Positions 28,189-37,056 of a stretch of DNA of 64,000 nt are shown here, piece after piece. The first letter of the stretch is position 1. Each line of letters opens with the position of its first letter. The position numbers and the translations under genes were made by a program. Location: assembly GCF_029223865.1 (NCBI RefSeq), contig NZ_CP119520.1, positions 372,001 to 436,000 of the forward strand, in the 5' to 3' direction. The notes under the pieces were generated by a model that was not told the DNA's origin, did no database searches, and was given only the letters and a program-made list of their open reading frames with translations. The DNA is from Telluria mixta (GTDB lineage: Bacteria; Pseudomonadota; Gammaproteobacteria; Burkholderiales; Burkholderiaceae_D).

Positions 28189-29843
28189 CGCGACGCCTCC
28201 CGGTCGGCCACGCGCTCGAAGCGCAGGTTGCGGGTGCGCGGCGTGTTGACGCGCAGGCCGGCGACGCCCTCGGGCGACCGTTCCACCGTCAGCACGCCGC
28301 ACAGGGGCGGATGTTCGCCGCCGAAGCGTATGCCGAACACGCGGTCCGAGAACGCCTCCAGCGTCATCAGGTCGCGGCCGTACGGCCCGGAGATATCGAG
28401 CAGCAGTTGCGCGCCGTCGAAACGCATCTCGGCGTCGGCGTCCAGGTCGGGGACGCGGTAGCGGCCCAGCAAAGTCGTGGCGACCGATGCCGGCGCGGGC
28501 GGCGTGGGCGGCAGGCGCTCGTAGCGTTCCGCGTGGCCCGCTTCACTCACCGTCAGCACGGCGGGCGGAGATTGCCCTTCCACGGCCAGATCGCCGGTGC
28601 GCAGTTCCAGCGGCCCCATGGCCATGTCCTCGAAGCCGAGGCGCAGCACGTCGCCGCTGGCCGTCAGCGCCGCTGGCGGGTTGTCCAGGAAGGAGATGCC
28701 CAGCTTCCCTCCCGGCGCCTCCGCGAAACCGACGACGAGGCCGGACGCCGCCGCGTGGTAGCGCGTGCCCAGCATGGGGCGGAACCGCGCCGCCTCGGGC
28801 TTTTCCGGTCGCGCGCCGAGCACGCCGTCGCCGAGCAGCATGTCGATGATCCTGTAACCAAGCTCGATGGGATTGGCCGCGACGCCGTTCGTGATGATGA
28901 CGATGTCCAGCGCTTCACTCGGCACGGTGATCATCTGGCAGGTGCCGCCGACCACGCCGCCGGCATGGTGGATCACCTCGACGCCGCGGTAATCGTGCCG
29001 GAACAGGCCCAGTCCATACGGATTGACGCGCCCATTGTTCAGCGTGGCGGGCGTCAGCATCTGGCGCCAGCTCGCGGCCGTGCCGACGCGCTTGTCCGGC
29101 GCGCGCAAGTGGGCAAGCCAGGCCAGCATGTCGTCGATCGTGGACACCATCGCGCCTTCGCCCCGCAACTCGTCGGTGGGGAAGACGCCCCGGCGCCAGC
29201 CGCCGCCCTGCTCCGGCGGGCGCGCCACGTGCAGGGTGGCCATGCCCGGATGGATGTCGAAATCGCTGGGCACGGACGCGGTGTCCATCATCCCGAGCGG
29301 CACGAAGATGCGCTCCTCGAGGAACCGCTCGAACGGCATGCCCGCCACGCGTTCGATGACGAGCGACAGCAGGTGGTAGCCGCCATTCGAATAGATCATT
29401 TTCTCGCCCGGCGCGAAATTCGCGGTCCGCTGGCGCGTTTGCGCGGCCAGCACCGCGCCCGGCGGCTGGATCGCGGTGCCGTCGGCCAGCGACGCGAGGT
29501 CCACGTAGCAGCGAACACCGCTGGTATGCGTCATCAGCTGGCGCAGGGTCGGTTCGCCCAGCGGGACCGGCAGCCCGGGCAACAGGCTGCACACGCCCGC
29601 GTCGATGTCGAGGCGCCCTTCTTCCGCCAGCAGCAGCGCCGCGAGGCAGGTGAAGTGCTTGCTCACCGAGCCGATGCGCATGCGCGTCCAGGGCGTGTTG
29701 GCCACCCCCAGCTCGACGCTGGCGAGGCCGAAGCCGCGCCGGTGGATGCGCCGCCCGTGCCGGGCCACGCCCACCACCAGGCCGGGCGCGTCGCTGCGGT
29801 TGAAAGGCTGGAACAGGTCGTCCAGCGCATTGGATTCGTTCAT
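28185..29843 (-). CDS. Beta-lactamase-fold serine hydrolase (class C/MlrB-like)
   Basis: This 552-residue serine hydrolase has S59-x-x-K62 (SVSK), Y151-S-N153 and a later HAGG motif corresponding to the KTG box. These are the active-site elements of class C beta-lactamases, D-aminopeptidases and esterases. The C-terminal 150 residues are a beta-rich extension with no catalytic motif. MlrB of microcystin degraders is a beta-lactamase-family peptidase of similar size. No obvious signal peptide is seen. It is the second gene after the MFS transporter and overlaps the M81 gene by four bases. D-aminopeptidase, esterase or linear-peptide hydrolase activity are all possible. Confidence 0.85.
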   Translation of the reverse strand: MNESNALDDLFQPFNRSDAPGLVVGVARHGRRIHRRGFGLASVELGVANTPWTRMRIGSVSKHFTCLAALLLAEEGRLDIDAGVCSLLPGLPVPLGEPTLRQLMTHTSGVRCYVDLASLADGTAIQPPGAVLAAQTRQRTANFAPGEKMIYSNGGYHLLSLVIERVAGMPFERFLEERIFVPLGMMDTASVPSDFDIHPGMATLHVARPPEQGGGWRRGVFPTDELRGEGAMVSTIDDMLAWLAHLRAPDKRVGTAASWRQMLTPATLNNGRVNPYGLGLFRHDYRGVEVIHHAGGVVGGTCQMITVPSEALDIVIITNGVAANPIELGYRIIDMLLGDGVLGARPEKPEAARFRPMLGTRYHAAASGLVVGFAEAPGGKLGISFLDNPPAALTASGDVLRLGFEDMAMGPLELRTGDLAVEGQSPPAVLTVSEAGHAERYERLPPTPPAPASVATTLLGRYRVPDLDADAEMRFDGAQLLLDISGPYGRDLMTLEAFSDRVFGIRFGGEHPPLCGVLTVERSPEGVAGLRVNTPRTRNLRFERVADREASR

Positions 29844-29861
29844 GGTGTCTCCTGTGAGCGG

Positions 29862-31226
29862 TCACGCGGTCTTTGCCGCGAGTTCGGGATGGATGTCGTC
29901 GACGGTATGGAGGAACGGCTTCTCGGCGGTCCGCATGATGGCCGCGGACACCAGGAATGCCGTGGCACCGACGCCCGCCATCGCGAACAGCAGGCCGTGG
30001 GCACTGCCCTGCATCAGGTCGGACAGCCCACCGACCAGCACAGGGCTCAGCGCGCCCAGGCCGAGCGTCACGCCCGTGCCGATGGCGATCAGGCGGGAGC
30101 GCAGCGCGGCCGGCGTCATGTCCTGCAGCAGGGTCGGCACCAGCACGCTGCCGGCGATCAGCGCGGCGACCTGGAGGCCGAACAGCACGTACAGTCCCGC
30201 CACGCCGGGCACCGCCGGCATCAGCACCGATGCGAGTCCCGCCACCGTCGCGCCGACCGTGATGACGCGCACCGGCGTGGCCAGTCCCGCCCGGCGGCGC
30301 AGCAGGCGCACGCCCGCCGCGCCCAGCACCGCGCCCGCCAGCGTGCCGAGCAGGTAGGCTGCGCCGATGCCCTCCCCGACTTCCCCCGGCGTCGCGCCGA
30401 ATTCGCGTGCGGCGACGATCGGTGCCCAGTTGGCGCCCGCCGCGATCCCCATCGTCAGCAGGCCGGAGCCGGCGAACACGCTGACCATCGTGCGGCGGTG
30501 GGCGCTGACGTACGCCCGTAGCGCCGGCCGGGCCGTGTCCTGCGGCGCGTCGTCGCTCCGGTGCCCGGGATGCAGCCGGATCAGCCACACGGCCAGCGCC
30601 AGCACGGGGCCCGCCAGCGCCGTGGCGAGGAACGCCAGCCGCCACAACTCGAGCGTGCGCAGGGCCGTCGGCAGCAGCGGGCGGGCATCGTCCAGCGCCT
30701 GGACCAGGGCGCCGCTGAGCGACATGCCCAGGCCCGCGCCCAGGATCGCCGCCAGCGTGTAGATGCCGTTGGCCAGCCCGCGCCGCCGTTCCGGCACGAT
30801 TTCCGGAATCAGGCCATAGACGATGGGCGTCACGCCGGACTCGCCGATGCCCAGGCCGATCGCCCCGACGAACAGGGTGGAAAAATCGTGGGCCAGCCCG
30901 CACGCGGCCGTGCCGGCGCCCCACAGCAGGAGGCAGATGCCCAGCAAGGTGCGGCGGCCGTAGCGGTCCGCCAGCCAGCCGAACGGCACGGCCAGCGCGC
31001 CGGCGAGCAAGGTGATGCCGACGCCTTGCAGGAGGCCGAGCCGGGTGTCCGACAGGCCCAGGCCTTGCCGCATCGGTTCGGCCAGCAGGACGAGGATCTG
31101 CCGGTCCAGCGCGCTGAAAATCGACGCGATGACGAGGACCAGCAGGCCGTAGCAGGCCGCCAGGCCGTGCGCCCGCGACGCGGCCGGTAGCGCCGGCGTG
31201 GGGAAATGCAGGACGTGTTTATCCAT
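29862..31226 (-). CDS. MFS transporter, spinster-like
   Basis: This 454-residue inner-membrane protein of the major facilitator superfamily has about 12 hydrophobic segments. The conserved loop after TM2 (FGWLADRYGRRT) and a second copy-like segment later are visible, as are LDRQIL and GIGESGVTPIVYG typical of spinster-like members. It is the first gene of the minus-strand peptide/D-Glu operon (18-bp gap to the serine hydrolase). It probably brings the periplasmic peptide or amino-acid product into the cytoplasm, as MlrD is proposed to do. Substrate unproven. Confidence 0.87.
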   Translation of the reverse strand: MDKHVLHFPTPALPAASRAHGLAACYGLLVLVIASIFSALDRQILVLLAEPMRQGLGLSDTRLGLLQGVGITLLAGALAVPFGWLADRYGRRTLLGICLLLWGAGTAACGLAHDFSTLFVGAIGLGIGESGVTPIVYGLIPEIVPERRRGLANGIYTLAAILGAGLGMSLSGALVQALDDARPLLPTALRTLELWRLAFLATALAGPVLALAVWLIRLHPGHRSDDAPQDTARPALRAYVSAHRRTMVSVFAGSGLLTMGIAAGANWAPIVAAREFGATPGEVGEGIGAAYLLGTLAGAVLGAAGVRLLRRRAGLATPVRVITVGATVAGLASVLMPAVPGVAGLYVLFGLQVAALIAGSVLVPTLLQDMTPAALRSRLIAIGTGVTLGLGALSPVLVGGLSDLMQGSAHGLLFAMAGVGATAFLVSAAIMRTAEKPFLHTVDDIHPELAAKTA

Positions 31227-31302
31227 GAGCGAAGCCCGATGAGAATGGAAGAGGATCCGGCGGCGCGCGGCCGTCGGCGATGGAACAGCGAAATGCCGGC
31301 GC

Positions 31303-33762
31303 TTAGAACGGCACGGTCAGCGTCGCGCCGATCGTGCGCGCCTGGGCCAGCGAGACCCAGGCCGGCCCACCGAACGCCTGCACCGTACTGTCGGCCGCAA
31401 GCTGGGCGCGCCGGTCGAACACGTTGCGCACGAACAGCGACACGCTGGCGCGCCTGAAATCGACGCCCGCCTGCAGGTCGGTCAGCGCGTAGGCTGGAAG
31501 GCGGTAGAACGGCAGCGCGGCGCTGCCCGCGAAACCGGCGTTGCGGGCGCCGACGTAGCGCTGCGTCGCGCCGGCATAGGCCGCGAAGCCCGCCACCTCG
31601 AACGTGTAATTGGCACTCAGGCTGGCCGAGAATCGCGCGCTGGACGGCAGGCGCGCGCCCGCCACGGCGTCCAGGCCGGGGGCGTCCTTGGTCAGCTTGG
31701 CGTCGATCCAGGCCGCGTTGCCGGCCAGGGTCCAGCGGTCATCAGGCCGATAGATCGCCGTCAGTTCGGCACCGCGCACGCGCGCCGCGCCGGCGTTGAC
31801 GATCGTCGCGATGCCGTTGACGGGCCGGTACTGCTGCAAATTCTTCCATTCGAGGTCGAACACCGCCGTCTCGACGTGCAGGCGCTTGTCGAGCAGGTCG
31901 GCCTTGTAGCCCAGCTCGTAGCTGGTCAGGGTATCGGGCTGGAACGACGTCGGTCCGGTCGGCGCGCCGGTAGCCGGATCGCGCAGCACCGCATTCGGCC
32001 CGCCGGGACGATATCCGGTGGCCGCACGCGCATAGATCGAACTTCCGGGCGTCAGGTTGTAGCGTGCGGTGAGCAGCCACGTGCGGGTACTGTCGCTGGA
32101 CCGGGCCTCGAGGGCCTGGGAACCGCCGGCCAGCGGGCCGTCGGACTGCTGCACGTAATGCTGCCGGTTGCGGGCCGTCCGCAAGCCTGCGGTCACGGCC
32201 AGCGCCCGCGAGAATTTCCAGGTCACGTCGCCGAACAGCGCCGCCTCGCGGTATTCGGCGGGAATCGCGACGGCGAGCGGGCTCGCGCCTGGCAGCCCAC
32301 TCGACGTGGTATCGATGCGCTGCCGGTTATTGCTGTTCTCGCGGTTCAGGTAGACGCCGGCGAGCCATTCCAGCTGCTTGTCCGCCTTCGACGTCAGGCG
32401 CACCTCCTGCGTCGTCTTGTCGAGCGATACGTCGACCACGGCCACGGTGGAGTCGACGTCGATGCCGGCATCGCGCAGCAGCGGCACGTAGCCGAAGCTG
32501 AAATCGGTCCCCGCCGACGAGCGGACGCGCTGCCGCGACGTGATGGAGTTCAAACGCGCCCAGCCGAAATCGTATTCGACTTCGGCCGCCAGCACGTCGG
32601 TCTTGACGCGATACGGTTCCGCGCCGAACAGCTGGCGCGTGGGCGTCCCGCGCACCGGCCGCCCATCGCTCGCGTCGTAGTCGACGAAATCGGTGCCGCC
32701 GCGCGCGATGCGCTGGGTGGTCCCGGTGAGCCGCACGCGCAGGCGGTGGGCCGGCATGAGCAGCAGCGACACGCGCCTGCCGCTGGTCCGGCCGCCGTCG
32801 ATGTCGCGACCGGGGCGCAGGTCAACGCTGTCCACGCTGCCGCCCGCATGGTCGGTGAAGGCCGACACCCGCAGCCCCGCGACGTCCTCCTTCAGCGGGG
32901 CATTCACGACCGCACTCACCATGTGGCCCGCGCCGCCGTGCCGCGTCGTGGACGCGCTCACCATCGCCTTGCCGGAGAACTCGGTCGTATCCGGCTCGTT
33001 GGTGACGTACTTGAGCAGGCCGCCCATCGCACTGGCGCCGTACAGCGTGCCTTGCGGGCCCCGCAGCAGCTCGATGTGATTCAGGTCCAGCAGGGCCATG
33101 TCCAGCGCCATCTGCGCGCCGTTGGCGGCCGCCGTGCTTGAGCCGAATGCAACATCGTCGATGTACACGCCCACCGTCGAAATGGTCTGCGTGCCGGTGC
33201 TGACGCCGCGGATCGTCAACGTGCCGATCCCGGGACCGCCGGTACTCTTGACGTCGACGCCGGCCTCGCTGCCGAGGTAATCCTGCAGGCCCCTCGCACC
33301 GGCCTGGGTCAGCCTCTCGGTGGACAGGCTGCTCACCTGCATCGGCACCTCGCGCGCCGGCTCGCGGCGCCGCGTGGCGGTGACGACCACCATCCCGGGC
33401 GTCACCTGTTCGACCTCGGAACGCTTGTCGGACGGCGGCGGTGGCGGCGCCGGCGCCGCGAAGATGACCAGCGCGCCCGACACGTCGCGCCGCACCGAAA
33501 GCGGCGTCCCGTCGAGCAGCTGGCGCAACGCGTCGTCCGGGGACAGCGCCCGTTTGACCCCTTGGGTGCTGCGCCCCTTGACGTCTTCCATCTTGTAGAG
33601 AAGCTGCGTGCCCGACTGCGCCGCATAGGCATCGAGCGCGGTCTTCAACTCGCCCGGCGCGATATCGAAGTTGCGCACCTGCGCCTGCGCGCCGGCGCCG
33701 CACAGGAGCGCGCCGACGAGCGCCATCGACGGCAGGAAGTGCGAGGGTCGTTTCGTCTTCAT
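31303..33762 (-). CDS. TonB-dependent receptor with N-terminal STN signalling domain
   Basis: This 819-residue outer-membrane receptor starts with a signal peptide (to about residue 28, GAQA-Q). A secretin/TonB short N-terminal (STN) domain follows (about 32-100; FDIAPGELKTALDAYA), then a plug domain (about 130-240; SMVVVTATRRRE, LRGPQGTLYGASAMGG) and a 22-strand barrel ending in the terminal Phe of TLTVPF. The STN domain marks transducer-type receptors that signal occupancy through FecR to an ECF sigma factor; such a pair is encoded divergently at 34.0-35.6 kb. It lies upstream of the MFS gene on the same strand, with a 76-bp gap. It probably imports the peptide-like substrate of the operon rather than a siderophore, which cannot be excluded. 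Confidence 0.9.
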   Translation of the reverse strand: MKTKRPSHFLPSMALVGALLCGAGAQAQVRNFDIAPGELKTALDAYAAQSGTQLLYKMEDVKGRSTQGVKRALSPDDALRQLLDGTPLSVRRDVSGALVIFAAPAPPPPPSDKRSEVEQVTPGMVVVTATRRREPAREVPMQVSSLSTERLTQAGARGLQDYLGSEAGVDVKSTGGPGIGTLTIRGVSTGTQTISTVGVYIDDVAFGSSTAAANGAQMALDMALLDLNHIELLRGPQGTLYGASAMGGLLKYVTNEPDTTEFSGKAMVSASTTRHGGAGHMVSAVVNAPLKEDVAGLRVSAFTDHAGGSVDSVDLRPGRDIDGGRTSGRRVSLLLMPAHRLRVRLTGTTQRIARGGTDFVDYDASDGRPVRGTPTRQLFGAEPYRVKTDVLAAEVEYDFGWARLNSITSRQRVRSSAGTDFSFGYVPLLRDAGIDVDSTVAVVDVSLDKTTQEVRLTSKADKQLEWLAGVYLNRENSNNRQRIDTTSSGLPGASPLAVAIPAEYREAALFGDVTWKFSRALAVTAGLRTARNRQHYVQQSDGPLAGGSQALEARSSDSTRTWLLTARYNLTPGSSIYARAATGYRPGGPNAVLRDPATGAPTGPTSFQPDTLTSYELGYKADLLDKRLHVETAVFDLEWKNLQQYRPVNGIATIVNAGAARVRGAELTAIYRPDDRWTLAGNAAWIDAKLTKDAPGLDAVAGARLPSSARFSASLSANYTFEVAGFAAYAGATQRYVGARNAGFAGSAALPFYRLPAYALTDLQAGVDFRRASVSLFVRNVFDRRAQLAADSTVQAFGGPAWVSLAQARTIGATLTVPF

Positions 33763-33817
33763 CGTTGGCTTTCCAGGTAAGCTGTCTCTGTCGAATAAAG
33801 ACGATGGCCGCGCCATT

Positions 33818-33971
33818 ATCCGGTATGCCGTGCGTATCAAAACATGCGAACGCGTTTTCGGTTTCATTTTTGATTCCTGTTTTGGGTGTCTCCATGAAAC
33901 CTAGACGTGGGTGCCGGCACGATCCGGTATCTTTTTCGACGAAAAATAAATATCGTGGCGGCGTACCGGAT
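33818..33971. promoter_or_regulatory. Three ATCCGGTA-type repeats between the receptor and the sigma gene
   Basis: ATCCGGTAT occurs at 33818-33826 and, within GATCCGGTAT, at 33921-33930. An inverted copy (TACCGGAT) is at 33964-33971. The three copies lie within about 155 bp of the divergent intergenic region and may mark operator or ECF-promoter elements. One promoter element would be expected in front of each gene. No experimental or family consensus is being matched here. Confidence 0.35.
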
Positions 33972-34004
33972 TTTGTTTTCCGCTTCGTCTGAAGAGATGA
34001 GGTG

Positions 34005-34607
34005 ATGGCCGAGTCGCACGACAGCGAAGGATCCGACGTGGAAAACGATGAATTGAGCGCCTGGTTTGTCGACCAGGTGTTGCCGCTCGAAGGTGTGCTC
34101 GAACGCTATTTGCGCCGCAACTGGCGCAATGCGAGCGAGATCGCCGACCTGCGGCAGGAGGTGTATGCCCGCGTGTGGGACGGCTGCGCGCTGCGCCGGC
34201 CGGATTCCGCCCAGGCCTTCGTCCTGGCGACAGCCCGCAACCTGCTGATCGACCGCGCGCGCCGCGCCCAGATCGTGGCGATCGACACATTCGCCGACAT
34301 GGACGCCCTCGCGCCGACGGTCGACGAACTGAGTCCCGAGCGCCACCTGACCGGCCGCAGCGAATTGCGCCTGCTGCAGGTGGCGCTCGACCTGCTGCCG
34401 GCGCGCTGCCGCGAAGTCGTCGAACTGCGCAAGATCGAGGGCCTGTCGCAACGCGAAGTCGCGTCGCGCATGGGCATCACCGAAGACACCGTAGAGCGCC
34501 AGGTCTCCAAAGGCGTCCGCGCCCTGGCCCAGGCCCTGCAGGCGAGTGCCACCGCCGTCGGCCTGGCTCCTGCGGGACCGCTGCGCAAGAAAGGAACCCT
34601 GCAATGA
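34005..34607 (+). CDS. ECF RNA polymerase sigma factor, FecI-like
   Basis: This 200-residue sigma-70-family ECF factor has region 2 (about 40-105; LRQEVYARVWDGCALRR and SAQAFVLATARNLLIDRARR) and region 4 (about 125-180; LPARCREVVELRKIEGLSQREVA, then a helix-turn-helix ending RVRALAQA-like sequence). It would direct transcription of the TonB-receptor gene when FecR signals. ATG 34005 was preferred to a GTG three bases earlier. Its stop overlaps the fecR-like ATG by four bases (ATGA). Confidence 0.88.
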   Translation: MAESHDSEGSDVENDELSAWFVDQVLPLEGVLERYLRRNWRNASEIADLRQEVYARVWDGCALRRPDSAQAFVLATARNLLIDRARRAQIVAIDTFADMDALAPTVDELSPERHLTGRSELRLLQVALDLLPARCREVVELRKIEGLSQREVASRMGITEDTVERQVSKGVRALAQALQASATAVGLAPAGPLRKKGTLQ

Positions 34608-35571
34608 CATCCACGGATCTCCAGGAGATCGAAGCCCGGGCCGCCGACTGGATCGCCGAGCGCGATCGCTACGATGCTACCCTGCCCCCTGACCGCCAGC
34701 AGGCGCTGGACGCCTGGCTCGCCGCATCGACCGCCCATCGCGTCGCCTTCCTGCGCCTGGAACACGCGTGGCGCCGGGCCGACCGTCTCGGTGCGCTGCC
34801 GGCCTCGGGCGCGCAACGCCGGCGCACGCCGCTGGCCTGGATCGCGCATCCTGCGGTCTACCGCACCGCGGCGGCCTTCTGCACGGTGCTGGTGGCCGTG
34901 CTGCTGGTCACCCAGTTCGGCCGCTCGCCCGAGACGCAACGCTACGCGACCGCGCGCGGCCAGCGCGAGCAGGTCGCCCTGGCCGACGGCTCACATTTGA
35001 CGCTGAACACCGCGACCCACGTACGCACGGCCGTGACGCCGCGCGCGCGTGAAGTGTGGCTGGACGAGGGCGAGGCGTTCTTCGACATCGCGCACGACGC
35101 ACGGCGGCCGTTCGTCGTGCATGCGGGTGCGCAGACTGTCACTGTGCTGGGAACGAAATTTTCTTTACTGCGCGAAGGCGACCGGTTGCGCGTGGCGGTG
35201 CTGGAAGGCCGCGTACAGGTGAAGGCGCCGCGCGGCACTCCGACCGTGCTAACGCGCGACGATGCGGCGCTGGCGGAGCGCGATAACGTGCTGGTCACGC
35301 GGAAATCGACGCAGCAGCTGAAGGCCGGCTTGAGCTGGATGCAGGGGAAGCTGGTGTTCGACCAGGCGACGCTGGCCGATGCGGCGCGGCAGTTCAACCG
35401 GTATGGGCGCAAGCAGCTGGTGATCGAGGATGACGCCGCGGCGCGCATCGGCATCGGCGGCGTGTTCGATGCGGATAATGTGGAGGCGTTTGCGCGGTTG
35501 TTGCACGTCGGGTTCGGGCTCGATGTGAACGTCGTGGGGATGAGATCAGGGTGTCGAGTCCGGCCTCGTGA
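34604..35571 (+). CDS. FecR-family anti-sigma/transducer, C-terminal tail frameshifted
   Basis: This protein has an N-terminal DUF4880-type domain (about 1-60), one transmembrane helix (about 88-106; AAAFCTVLVAVLLVTQF) and the periplasmic FecR domain (RGQREQVALADGSHLTLN to about residue 210), followed by an STN-interacting region. FecR passes the receptor signal across the inner membrane to the FecI sigma. As read, the frame changes after VNVVG at about 35537, in a GGGG run, and stops at 35584. Restoring one G gives the family-like ending DEIRVSSPAS with a stop at 35569-35571. The tail is probably intact in the organism. Overlaps the sigma gene stop by four bases. Confidence 0.78.
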
Positions 35572-35585
35572 ACGGACCGGATGAC

Positions 35586-36368
35586 TTACGACATGCCCAA
35601 CGCCGCTTCATCGCGCTTTTTGTGCACGAGATCCCATTGCTGCTGCAGTGCGGACAGCGCCGGATGCTGGGCGGTATGCGCTGGATGCTTGAGCGGCTGG
35701 CCCGAGAGCACACGATAGGTCGGATCGTCGACGTCGGGACTCACCCATACTTCGCCCGTACCTGGATCGACCGCCAATAAACCCAGGTCCCATAACGTAT
35801 GGATGTCGGCACGCAGCAGGATGCCGTTCTTGATCGTGTTGGTATCCGGGCCAAGATAGGGCGTGATATGCGCGGCTTCCAGAAGAGGAATCACGGGACA
35901 GCCCGTGATCGCGCAGCGGCCCCCATACGCTTGGAGCAGCTCGCCCCTAAACTTCCGCTGTCCGCGTCGCTGGACGACGACGCGCAACACACGCGTACGC
36001 GCGTCCTCGAGTCCGGCCGGATCGAACGGCACGCCGGGTTCCGCTTCAAGTTTTTCGACTTGCTTTCGATACGGACCGTAGTCATTGGGCTTTCCATGGT
36101 ATTGGCTCTGCACGTATTTTTGGTAGTTGCTGAGCGCGGCAGCGTACATGCCCTTCCCCCGCCCGTTCCGATTGATGAATTCGGTCGTTCGGCTCAGACG
36201 CTCGATCAAGACGGTCAGTTCATCCACATCCGAGATATCGGAAATCGGTTTCTTCGTCAGTCCGTATCGCATCGCCCAGTTGGTCAGACTGCCCTTGATG
36301 GCGTTGGCGTAGTTGTTGACCGACTTTTCGGATAGGTCGATTGATCGCATCCATTCCACGAAATCCAT
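35586..36368 (-). CDS. HNH endonuclease domain protein
   Basis: This 260-residue protein has an N-terminal helical region (about 1-120) of no known function and a C-terminal HNH domain of the HNH_2 type (about 145-215; RCAITGCPVIPLLEAAHITPY and KNGILLRADIHTLWDLGLL). The His-Asn-His metal-binding core is apparent in AAH, N and H. Such proteins occur in restriction and anti-phage systems and in mobile islands, but no methyltransferase or partner is next to it. It sits at the left side of tRNA-Ser, a typical island location. Base composition is lower in GC than its neighbours, which suggests transfer. Confidence 0.83.
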   Translation of the reverse strand: MDFVEWMRSIDLSEKSVNNYANAIKGSLTNWAMRYGLTKKPISDISDVDELTVLIERLSRTTEFINRNGRGKGMYAAALSNYQKYVQSQYHGKPNDYGPYRKQVEKLEAEPGVPFDPAGLEDARTRVLRVVVQRRGQRKFRGELLQAYGGRCAITGCPVIPLLEAAHITPYLGPDTNTIKNGILLRADIHTLWDLGLLAVDPGTGEVWVSPDVDDPTYRVLSGQPLKHPAHTAQHPALSALQQQWDLVHKKRDEAALGMS

Positions 36369-36466
36369 GTTGCCCCTTCAATAGATATTGAACAGGCAAG
36401 ATAGCATTGATTTTGAACAGAGAGATCCGAACGGGGGCGCGATTTGGTGCGTGTGACATGCCGCTC

Positions 36467-36494
36467 TTGTACAGCCGAGAATCCTTGCTATAAT
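36467..36494 (+). promoter_or_regulatory. Promoter of tRNA-Ser
   Basis: A -35 box TTGTAC and a consensus -10 TATAAT are separated by 16 bp, about 37 bp ahead of the tRNA. This is a good sigma-70 promoter by inspection. Confidence 0.7.
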
Positions 36495-36531
36495 AGGCGG
36501 CTTCGCGAACATCTAGTTCGTGAACCCATCA

Positions 36532-36622
36532 GGAGAGATGGATGAGTGGTTTAAGTCGCACGCCTGGAAAGCGTGTATAGGTTCATAGCCTATCGGGGGT
36601 TCGAATCCCCCTCTCTCCGCCA
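36532..36622 (+). tRNA. tRNA-Ser (anticodon GGA)
   Basis: The 91-nt gene has acceptor arms GGAGAGA and TCTCTCC, discriminator G and an encoded CCA. The anticodon stem-loop CACGC-CTGGAAA-GCGTG gives GGA. A long variable arm and GGTTCGAAT in the T-loop fit a class II (serine) tRNA. It has its own promoter at 36467-36494 and a strong terminator immediately downstream. Confidence 0.95.
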
Positions 36623-36630
36623 GAACACCC

Positions 36631-36666
36631 AAAAATAGGCCACCCTGCGGTGGCCTATTTTTTTGT
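36631..36666. terminator. Bidirectional intrinsic terminator after tRNA-Ser
   Basis: An 11-bp stem (AATAGGCCACC/GGTGGCCTATT) with a CTGC loop has a T-run on the right and an A-run on the left. It can end transcription of the tRNA on the plus strand and of the convergent HTH gene, whose stop codon lies within it. Confidence 0.85.
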
Positions 36667-36975
36667 ATCGATCTGCCGACGCCACGGCCGCAGCACGTGC
36701 CGAACCGGATTCACCTGCGTCCCCACCTCTTCCGCACCGATCAGCCCGCGCCGCTTCAGGTGCCGCAGCGCCACCTGCACCGCCGACTTCGACAGCCCCG
36801 TCTTCACGGCGATCGTCTGCAAACTGGCCGGAACCTGATCACGCCCCAGTGCCTGCGCACTGTGCAGCAAATACAGATAGACGACAAAGGCCGCCGGGCG
36901 GCGGTCATGCCCCACCAGATCGGGCATCAGGACTTCGAACACATAGGCGTCCAGCGGGGAAACACGAGTAGTCAT
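36655..36975 (-). CDS. Small helix-turn-helix (winged helix-type) protein
   Basis: This 106-residue protein has a clear HTH at about residues 55-85 (SLQTIAVKTGLSKSAVQVALR), resembling MarR- or RepA/replication-initiator-like winged helices, followed by a basic C-terminus (RPWRRQIDTKK). It probably binds DNA. An in-frame upstream start would add about 30 unrelated residues; ATG 36975 is preferred. It is convergent with tRNA-Ser and shares its terminator. Target unknown; islands beside tRNA genes often carry small regulators like this. Confidence 0.6.
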   Translation of the reverse strand: MTTRVSPLDAYVFEVLMPDLVGHDRRPAAFVVYLYLLHSAQALGRDQVPASLQTIAVKTGLSKSAVQVALRHLKRRGLIGAEEVGTQVNPVRHVLRPWRRQIDTKK

Positions 36976-37056
36976 CGATACTATAGTTTTTAAAAGCACA
37001 CCGGTGGCCATCCTGCCACGATAATGGCCGGCACCACAACTACAACAAGCCACAAC

